A stretch of DNA of 64,000 nt from Bacteroidota bacterium (lineage in GTDB: Bacteria; Bacteroidota; Bacteroidia; Cytophagales; Cyclobacteriaceae). How positions within the stretch are numbered: position 1 is the first letter of the stretch; the number at the start of each line of letters is the position of its first letter. Below are positions 43,075 through 49,687 of this stretch, piece by piece. The notes below the pieces were generated by a model, which was given only the letters and a program-made list of their open reading frames with translations, searched no databases and was not told where the DNA came from. The position numbers were made by a program, and so were the translations under genes. The stretch lies in the NCBI GenBank assembly GCA_947470895.1, contig CANIVF010000011.1, forward strand, positions 21,046-85,045, written 5' to 3'.

Positions 43075-43095
43075 CTAATCAAACTTGTTAGAACA
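43075..43095. repeat. 21-bp dispersed repeat, copy 2
   Basis: Identical to 7521-7541. It is the first recognisable element of the mobile-DNA debris at the right end of the island. Confidence 0.6.
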
Positions 43096-43240
43096 CCCCC
43101 AATATCCACATGGTTATATGGAGCTGATTGGTCAAACACATCTGAGCCAGCTTGAAATGGCCTAATCACCCATTCCTTCAGAAATGTGCATGATGAAGAA
43201 ATCTATCTGCCCCATTTTATTTTATAAACCTTAAAAAGAC

Positions 43241-43510
43241 ATGTATATGGAATTGCAAACAGTACAAAGCAAGAGAGCCAAGATCAAAATGGGCTTATAT
43301 GGCCCCTAAGGAAGTGGTAAAACGATGGGGGCATTACTCGTGGGATATGGCCTATGTGAAGACAGGTCTAAAATAGCCATCATTGACAGTGAATGTCATT
43401 CAGCAGATTTGTATGCTCACCTGGGAAGTTATCATGCTCTGCCACTCAGCGCTCCATTTACTCCTGAACTGTCGAACTCTGACAGTTACAAGCTCCAGTC
43501 AGCGGGATAG
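43241..43510 (+). pseudogene. Mobile-element AAA ATPase, nonsense-mutated and truncated
   Basis: The frame from ATG 43241 reads SKRAKIKMGLYGP, stop (TAA 43307-43309), then GSGKTMGALLVGYGL, KIAIIDSECHSADLYAHLG and LPLSAPFTPE. The Walker A loop is interrupted exactly after GP by the stop. The family is the P-loop ATP-binding protein found on Bacteroidota conjugative and integrative elements. The C-terminal two thirds are missing; sequence after APFTPE is unrelated. Confidence 0.75.
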
Positions 43511-43611
43511 TATTGCTGTTCACGGCCATATGTGACTCGCCACTTCACAGGATACTTGCCATTCTTTAGTGCTCTTCGTTGATCAATTATAATTGATGTG
43601 CTCGCTTTCAT
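43486..43611 (-). pseudogene. Tyrosine recombinase (integrase) N-terminal stub
   Basis: From ATG 43611 leftward: STSIIIDQRRALKNGKYPVK then WRVTYGREQQYYPA and a stop after four more codons. This is the Arm-DNA-binding N-terminus typical of Bacteroidota phage/ICE integrases (LDxRRxxKxGxYPVKxRVTxxRxxxYYPTG). The core-binding and catalytic domains are absent. It begins 165 bp inside the tRNA fragment, the expected place for an element's integrase. Confidence 0.8.
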
Positions 43612-43775
43612 CCTCTAATTATTTGCAAACATTTTGCAACCAAAGCTGGTACTATTTGGAATATTAAGGAAGATATAAGACGAAACAAATTATCATAAAA
43701 TACTGATTAATAATTACTTGAAAAGAATAATTAAAGAAATGCGAGAAAGAGAAAAGATGAGTAAGTAAGTTTTTC

Positions 43776-43823
43776 TGACTGATAATCAAGGAGTCGCTGG
43801 ATCGTTTCCAACTGGGCCAACTT
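43776..43823 (+). pseudogene. tRNA-CAT 3' half fragment (attR-like)
   Basis: Aligns with 3004-3050 of the intact tRNA from the anticodon stem to the end: TGACTgATAATCAAGG, GTCGCTGGATCGT, CTGGGCC with about six substitutions, including the anticodon C to G. No 5' half precedes it. The same unusual T loop start ATCGT is kept, so both derive from the same gene. Confidence 0.8.
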
Positions 43824-43834
43824 TTGATAATTAA

Positions 43835-43862
43835 GGAATTACCACGGTAATTCCTATTTTTT
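43835..43862 (+). terminator. Terminator hairpin after the tRNA fragment
   Basis: GGAATTAC/GTAATTCC (loop CACG) followed by TATTTTTTA, at the same distance and with a similar stem as the terminator behind the intact tRNA. Confidence 0.75.
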
Positions 43863-43971
43863 ATACCTACCCAGTAGTATTTGGCCAATTTAAACTTTGC
43901 GACCTTTTTTGAATGTACCGATGTAAATGGAACAGCATTTTTACATCTTTGAACATTAATAGAAACCGAAT

Positions 43972-44589
43972 TTGACAACACCAGGAATTAAGAACATTAT
44001 TTTCGACCTTGGGGGAGTCATTATCAATCTCTCGGTGGAAAAAACACACCAGGCATTTTCAGTACTCAGCGGCAAGCCCATCCAGCAGATCAGAAGTATC
44101 GTTCAGAAAAGTCCTTTCTTTAATCAATATGAGAAAGGTATGATTGATGATGAAACTTTTCGTGACCAATTGCGTGAGGTTTTAAGTGATCATTTGAGTG
44201 ATGCAGAACTTGATCATGCATGGAATGCCATGCTGCTCGATATTCCCATGGAGCGCATTCATTTGTTGGAGCATCTTAAATCCAGATTCAATATCTACTT
44301 ACTCAGCAACACCAATAACATTCATTTGCAATGTTTCAATAAGCAAGTGCAACAACTCACGGGCTTTGTGGCCATGGATCAGTATTTTCACCAGGCTTAC
44401 TACTCACATATCATGAAGATGCGAAAGCCGGATGTGGAGATTTACGAGTACGTGCTTCATGCCCACGATCTGGTGCCCCACGAAACCATATTTCTCGATG
44501 ATAACAAAGACAACCTGCTGGGAGCAAACAATGCAGGCATAAAGACGTTTCATGTTGAACATCCGGATCAAATTTATTCTCTTTTCTGA
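43972..44589 (+). CDS. HAD-superfamily hydrolase (YihX-like)
   Basis: 205 aa from a TTG start; no ATG lies near enough to preserve motif I. IIFDLGGVIINLSVEKT is the nucleophile motif with Asp12 and Gly in place of the second Asp, as in YihX-type phosphatases; YLLSNTNNIH is motif II; RKPDVEIYEYV and IFLDDNKDNLLGANNAGI are motifs III and IV. Cytoplasmic sugar- or nucleotide-phosphate phosphatase. Stop and next start overlap (TGATG), so translationally coupled to the M50 protease gene. First gene outside the putative island. Confidence 0.85.
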   Translation: MTTPGIKNIIFDLGGVIINLSVEKTHQAFSVLSGKPIQQIRSIVQKSPFFNQYEKGMIDDETFRDQLREVLSDHLSDAELDHAWNAMLLDIPMERIHLLEHLKSRFNIYLLSNTNNIHLQCFNKQVQQLTGFVAMDQYFHQAYYSHIMKMRKPDVEIYEYVLHAHDLVPHETIFLDDNKDNLLGANNAGIKTFHVEHPDQIYSLF

Positions 44590-45740
44590 TGAATCCAAAA
44601 ATTAAGTCGTACCTCATTCATTCTTCTCTTTTCATCGTCACGTTGATCACCACTACGTTGGCAGGGGCAGAGTGGACACATGGTAAGTCGGTGCTGATGG
44701 CCGGGTATAGCTGGCATGATTTCTATTCGGGTCTTCCGTATTCCATTTGTTTTTTAACCATCCTCACGGCACACGAGTTTGGTCACTACTTTACTGCGAT
44801 TTATTATCGTGTACGCACCACGTTACCTTATTTCATTCCGCTGCCTCCAATCCCTATGATGTTTGGCACCCTGGGGGCACTTATCCGCATTAAGCAACGG
44901 ATTAAATCAACGCAACAACATTTTGATATTGGTATTGCCGGGCCACTGGCAGGATTTGTTTTTGCCCTTGGTTTTCTCTGGTATGGGTTCACGTACCTGC
45001 CACCACCCGAGTATATCTTTGAAATCCATCCGGAGTATCAGCAGTTTGGTTTGAACTATGCTGAATATGTTTATCAACCAGAGTTTTTTAAAGAGGGAGG
45101 ACTCGATGTATACCTCGGCAAGAATCTCTTGTTCTTATTCTTTGAAAATTTTGTAGCAGGTCCTGACCGCATGCCTAATGTGCATGAGATCATTCATTAC
45201 CCGTTTTTGTTTGCCGGATTTTTGTCGTTGGTTTTCACCAGCATCAACTTGTTGCCTATTGGTCAGCTGGATGGAGGGCATGTACTTTATGGTTTAGTGG
45301 GGCACATGTGGCATAAGCGGATAGCTACGGTTATTTTTCTTGCCTTTTTGTTTTATGCAGGTCTTGGTTTCGTTCATCCGGCAGACGGATTTGAGGTGCT
45401 GATTTACAAAATCCCATTGTTCATCGGGTTCTTGTATTTATCCATGCGTGGATTAGGATTAAGCCAGCGCGACAACTGGATGTATGCCTTAGCACTATTT
45501 GCTTTGCAATATGGAGTTGTCACGGCATTTCCGCTGGTGCGTGGTTATTCAGGTTGGCTGCTATTCTCATTTTTGATTGGGCGATTTATTGGCATTCAAC
45601 ATCCACCTTCTGAAATCGAAGAGCGGTTAAGTCCCGCACGCATTGCTTTGGGATGGCTTGCCCTGGTGATTTTTGTATTGTGTTTTGCTCCGAATCCGTT
45701 AGAGATAATTGAAGTCTTACCAGCGATACCTGCACCTTAA
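44589..45740 (+). CDS. Site-2-protease family (M50) membrane metalloprotease
   Basis: 383 aa multispanning membrane protein. Zinc motif HEFGH at 62-66 (ILTAHEFGHYF), third ligand region NLLPIGQLDGGHVLYG, and RTTLPYFIPLPP / FGTLGALIRIK motifs shared with the group III (EGY1-like) site-2 proteases. At least six further hydrophobic segments. Intramembrane cleavage of a membrane-bound regulator or protein quality control is the likely role. Confidence 0.9.
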   Translation: MNPKIKSYLIHSSLFIVTLITTTLAGAEWTHGKSVLMAGYSWHDFYSGLPYSICFLTILTAHEFGHYFTAIYYRVRTTLPYFIPLPPIPMMFGTLGALIRIKQRIKSTQQHFDIGIAGPLAGFVFALGFLWYGFTYLPPPEYIFEIHPEYQQFGLNYAEYVYQPEFFKEGGLDVYLGKNLLFLFFENFVAGPDRMPNVHEIIHYPFLFAGFLSLVFTSINLLPIGQLDGGHVLYGLVGHMWHKRIATVIFLAFLFYAGLGFVHPADGFEVLIYKIPLFIGFLYLSMRGLGLSQRDNWMYALALFALQYGVVTAFPLVRGYSGWLLFSFLIGRFIGIQHPPSEIEERLSPARIALGWLALVIFVLCFAPNPLEIIEVLPAIPAP

Positions 45741-45749
45741 AGTACGATG

Positions 45750-47672
45750 TTATTTTATAACCACCTTATGGGTTGTCCATCGATGTTGCTGATAAGTTTT
45801 GAGTAAATAAATTCCTGCTTCCGGATTCAATAGGGTGATACGGGTTTGTTCATTAACCATTTCGGATTCGATCTTGATCTTTCTACCCATGAGGTCAACC
45901 AGTTCAGCATGATCAACGATGGTGGATAAAAAGAATATGCCTTGCGAAGGATTAGGATAAATCGATGGACCTTCACCAGGATCTTCTACTCCGGTAACCT
46001 CACCGCTTCCTTTACCTTTTCCAAATACAGGGCGAATCATCAAACTTCCCTTCAGGGTTACGTTAGGTTCCCAGGTGCCATTGACGTTGGAAAAGATTTT
46101 GTTTCCGGTATCTGTATTTTTATCAAGCCCTACGGCAATCACGGCCGATGAGCTCTGCTTCCATCCAATAAAAAATTTCTCGTTCACACCAACAGGTTCA
46201 GCCGCGAACGATATCCTCCAAAACATATTCCGTGTATTTCGCTGAATGGGTAGACTTTTTGAATAGATCACATCAGTAGGGCTGCCCGTTAACGCTCTAA
46301 GAATTTGAAACAGGATCACCTGATTGCTCTCATCGCCAAAGCGAGGAAAATAGATATCGACTGCTACGATGGTATCGCGTTGATCCGTTAGCATGTCGAA
46401 CTGATAAGCCAGCTGTGCTCCGGGTTGATTTAGTCCAGCGCCATACTCGGCACCGCCATCATCATAAGCATAAAAGTTGGACAGTGCATAACTCGTGCTG
46501 ATGCTATCATTCGTGCGGAATTCAATCGGGTTGAAAACATTAAAATCATAGTCACCTTCCGTTGGTGTTTTTACTTTGTTGTCACCAGTATCGAAGAATA
46601 CACTCAGCTTCATGTTGATGGAGTCTGCGGAAGCATCCCATGAAGAAGGGTCAGGCAAGGTATTGAGTGTGACCACTCGGTTTTGTTTAAAAACAAGTTC
46701 GCTCCCAATGTTTAGGTTCACATCGAGCGGCAAAGAAGTAATCACAGGAGGTTCATTTTTTTTATTGATTGAAATTCGCGCTGAAGAGTTGTAAGACACG
46801 GGCTGTCCGTTTCCTGCCACCTGATCCTGACGCAAGTTGGTGATCGCTACCGTAGGTTTTATCAGGTTGTTTGATGCATTGGAGAAAAAGTGTTTGATGG
46901 GTATGGACCAATACGAAGCAAACGAGGAGGTAAGTTTCGAGGTGATCGCACGGTCTGGAAATAATGGTCGGATCGGATCGATCTGCAATTTTCCGTTATT
47001 GAGATAAATGTAATCCACATGCCAGGTATCATACGGTCCGGACAGGCGCGCGAAGTTTTGAATTCTAAATTGAAAGTTCTCGTGAAAGAAACGATCTGCG
47101 GTAATGGGAATGATCAGTTGTTCAAACTTATCCTTTAAAAGCGTACCATCATTTTCTTTCGACCAGATTACTTCCCAGGCACCGCTGCTATTTTTGAATG
47201 ATAGAGAAAGCAGATCACCTACATCAGGAGGCTCTCCATTTCCATGGAATTGATAGAAGAATGAAATAAAAATACGTGTTCGATCAGCAGCACTCACCAG
47301 GTCCATCCGAATGGGTGCTGATGTGAGTTTATCAGCAAATCCTTTCGCGAGCACATCGGTTACGTTGTAGGGTTTCCCCAGCGAATCCAATCCATCAAAG
47401 GTAGCCACATTCAACGAAGGAGGATTGATGGCCATGCCTTCGTTTACCCATACGGAATTACTAAACCCCCAACGATCATTTTTAGGATAGCCATCCCGCA
47501 CGGTAGAGAAGTCATCCCAAAAAGGCAGGACGATCGGATCAGTACTCTTGCTGCGATTAGCTTTATTTTGTTTTTCTCGTGCTTCCTTTTGGATGGGCAC
47601 AACGATGAACTGACAGAAACCTGAGTGGGTGATCAGTAGCAGCATGATCGCGAGCAGGGTTACGCTTCTCAC
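45750..47672 (-). CDS. T9SS-secreted surface protein
   Basis: 640 aa. Signal peptide ends at GFCQ. A large beta-rich body without a recognised enzymatic domain. C-terminal type IX secretion tail of about 75 residues beginning YPNPSQGIFFLSTIVDHAEL and ending GIYLLKTYQQHRWTTHKVVIK-like strands. Last gene of a leftward set ddl, PASTA, this gene (gaps 3 and 9 bp), so co-transcribed with cell-wall genes. Confidence 0.85.
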   Translation of the reverse strand: MRSVTLLAIMLLLITHSGFCQFIVVPIQKEAREKQNKANRSKSTDPIVLPFWDDFSTVRDGYPKNDRWGFSNSVWVNEGMAINPPSLNVATFDGLDSLGKPYNVTDVLAKGFADKLTSAPIRMDLVSAADRTRIFISFFYQFHGNGEPPDVGDLLSLSFKNSSGAWEVIWSKENDGTLLKDKFEQLIIPITADRFFHENFQFRIQNFARLSGPYDTWHVDYIYLNNGKLQIDPIRPLFPDRAITSKLTSSFASYWSIPIKHFFSNASNNLIKPTVAITNLRQDQVAGNGQPVSYNSSARISINKKNEPPVITSLPLDVNLNIGSELVFKQNRVVTLNTLPDPSSWDASADSINMKLSVFFDTGDNKVKTPTEGDYDFNVFNPIEFRTNDSISTSYALSNFYAYDDGGAEYGAGLNQPGAQLAYQFDMLTDQRDTIVAVDIYFPRFGDESNQVILFQILRALTGSPTDVIYSKSLPIQRNTRNMFWRISFAAEPVGVNEKFFIGWKQSSSAVIAVGLDKNTDTGNKIFSNVNGTWEPNVTLKGSLMIRPVFGKGKGSGEVTGVEDPGEGPSIYPNPSQGIFFLSTIVDHAELVDLMGRKIKIESEMVNEQTRITLLNPEAGIYLLKTYQQHRWTTHKVVIK

Positions 47673-47681
47673 CAGATTGAA

Positions 47682-48503
47682 TTAATTATCTCTGTTCGTT
47701 TCATTAGTTTCTTCCTCGGATTCTGTATATCCTTTCGGTCCGATCCACAGATCAATAGGATCACCAACGCGAACAGAATCGCCAGGCATCGGGAATTGCT
47801 TGAAAACGAAAATCTCTATCCCGGTAGTATCGATGCCTTTGGGTATTTTTATTTTACCAAGGTGCAAGTCCCAACCTCCAAGTTTGAACTTAGCACGCTC
47901 AAAGGTATCGCCCAGTAAACTGCCTACGGTGAAGTCGGCAGGGCCATTGCCATCACCCACAATCAAATCGATGATCGCGCCTTTGGTTATGCGGGTGCCG
48001 GGCGTAATTGTTTTTCCACCGTGTCGCATTTCTTTCACCAGGTTTTGGAATGGACTTGGTTCATAGATGATCATGCCACGCACCAACTCATTGCTTCGCA
48101 ATACCACCTCGGCATTAATCAGCGATCGATCCACCAGATCGGGCATAGGAAGTGTTGGCGGTGTAACCCGGTTTAATGAAATGTAAATCATTCGGTTCTC
48201 CTTCACCTTTGATCCGGCTTTCGGAAACTGCCTGAGTACAGAAAGGGGAAGATGTTCGGATGAGTAAGCGGAATCATTTACAGAGAATCTCAGGTCATGT
48301 TCTTTCACAAATGAATCCAGTTCTTCGATCTTCATTCCTGTGAGGTCGGGCACGGTAATGGATTCGCCATGGTTTGTTGAAGAAGGCAAATAGATGTAGA
48401 AATAAATAATGGCGATCAAAAGTATGGTGCCTATGGGGATGCCCAAGTTGACCAACAAGCCACGTATTGATTTGCTTTTAAATAATTTGGTTTTGGTGCT
48501 CAT
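47682..48503 (-). CDS. PASTA-domain membrane protein
   Basis: 273 aa. One N-terminal membrane helix (LGIPIGTILLIAIIYFYIYL) followed by three PASTA repeats (TVPDLTGMKIEELDSFVKEH, PMPDLVDRSLINAEVVLRSN, FTVGSLLGDTFERAKFKLGG). No kinase or transpeptidase domain. PASTA modules bind peptidoglycan or muropeptides. Its position 3 bp behind ddl supports a cell-wall link; this pairing is frequent in Bacteroidota. Confidence 0.9.
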   Translation of the reverse strand: MSTKTKLFKSKSIRGLLVNLGIPIGTILLIAIIYFYIYLPSSTNHGESITVPDLTGMKIEELDSFVKEHDLRFSVNDSAYSSEHLPLSVLRQFPKAGSKVKENRMIYISLNRVTPPTLPMPDLVDRSLINAEVVLRSNELVRGMIIYEPSPFQNLVKEMRHGGKTITPGTRITKGAIIDLIVGDGNGPADFTVGSLLGDTFERAKFKLGGWDLHLGKIKIPKGIDTTGIEIFVFKQFPMPGDSVRVGDPIDLWIGPKGYTESEEETNETNRDN

Positions 48504-48506
48504 TCA

Positions 48507-49586
48507 TTAAAACTTTAATGATGATTGATAGTTGTGATCGATGCGCATTGACTTTTGATATCGTTCTTCGGCCAGTTCCGTCAGTTTCGTAATTAAGTCG
48601 GTGAATGAAATTCCGCGCTCTTTCCACATCATGGGGAACATGCTTGAATTGGTGAAGCCAGGAATGGTATTGATTTCATTGACATAAACGTTTCCCTCTT
48701 TCGTGAGGAATAAATCCACTCGTGAAAAATCTTCACAGCCAAGAGCCCGATAAGCCCGCACCGAAATATCTTGTATTTTTTCTGCTATAGCTGATTCTAA
48801 TTTGGCCGGTACTTCAATGGATACGGCTTCACCGTCCACATATTTGGCATCGAAGGTGTAGAATTCATATTGGTTGCTGATCACGATCTCGCCTGGCAGG
48901 GAAGCTTTGGCAGGAGCATTTCCGAGAATAGCACACTCAATTTCTCTTCCTGTTATAAATTCCTCAAACAATATACAATCGTCATAGCGATACGAATCAG
49001 CCAATGCCTTTTCGAAATCGTCTTTCGATTTTACTTTAGATACTCCTACTGATGAGCCGAGGCTGGCAGACTTGACCATGAAAGGCACTCCTAATGCTTT
49101 TTCTATTTCTTCGAAGGTGTATTGCTTCTGATCGGGATAATATGAGTATAAGAATCGGGTAACCGGAAGGCCGGCTTCAACGAGTAACCGCTTTGCTACC
49201 AGTTTGCTCATCGACATGGCCGAGCCAGCAACACCCGTTCCAATCATGGGTATGCTCATTGCTTTGAGCAGACCTTGAATGCTGCCGTCTTCACCATCGG
49301 TGCCATGCAAAACAGGGAACACGATGTCGGGAACAAACGATGCACCATCTTTGGTGGCGAATTGAGGTTGCGTAGGGTTAAGAGCGAGCGTGAGTGGTTG
49401 CCCGGTTTCGATATCCTTGCTTACTGTTTCTGTTTTATACCAAACTCCTTCCAGCGATATTCCGATCAGGATCGGTTCAAATCGTTCGCGATCGATATAT
49501 TGATGAATGTTTCTAGCAGAATTGATCGAAACACCATGCTCCACCGAGCGGCCCCCATACAGGATAGCAATTTTCTTTTTCGTCAT
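48507..49586 (-). CDS. ddl: D-alanine--D-alanine ligase
   Basis: 359 aa from the ATG giving MTKKKIAILYGGRSVEHGVS; an upstream in-frame Met adds 16 residues that lack family similarity. ATP-grasp signatures: PVLHGTDGEDGSIQGLLKAM, GVPFMVKSASLGSSVGVSKV, EEFITGREIECAIL, and EINTIPGFTNSSMFPMMW. It joins two D-Ala for the peptidoglycan pentapeptide stem. First gene of the ddl-PASTA-T9SS protein unit. Confidence 0.95.
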   Translation of the reverse strand: MTKKKIAILYGGRSVEHGVSINSARNIHQYIDRERFEPILIGISLEGVWYKTETVSKDIETGQPLTLALNPTQPQFATKDGASFVPDIVFPVLHGTDGEDGSIQGLLKAMSIPMIGTGVAGSAMSMSKLVAKRLLVEAGLPVTRFLYSYYPDQKQYTFEEIEKALGVPFMVKSASLGSSVGVSKVKSKDDFEKALADSYRYDDCILFEEFITGREIECAILGNAPAKASLPGEIVISNQYEFYTFDAKYVDGEAVSIEVPAKLESAIAEKIQDISVRAYRALGCEDFSRVDLFLTKEGNVYVNEINTIPGFTNSSMFPMMWKERGISFTDLITKLTELAEERYQKSMRIDHNYQSSLKF

Positions 49587-49687
49587 GTTAAAATCAAACT
49601 CAAATATGCCCACGTTTTGCCTTATTTCCATCATTCACGCTGGCAAAATCACGTTAAATCCGGTAGCCAGCGAATGGTTTCATCCAT

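Larger units (their letters stand above)
3004..43823. mobile_element. Putative decayed genomic island at the tRNA-CAT gene
   Basis: The segment from the anticodon stem to the 3' end of the tRNA (3004-3050) is repeated in direct orientation at 43776-43823 with a handful of mismatches, each copy followed by a hairpin terminator. That is the arrangement left by a tyrosine recombinase integrating at the 3' half of a tRNA gene: an intact tRNA at one end and a partial copy at the other. An integrase N-terminal stub and a broken mobile-element ATPase lie just inside the right end. Everything beyond 43.97 kb is housekeeping. The divergence of the repeats implies an old event; no intact integrase or transfer gene remains. 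Confidence 0.5.
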
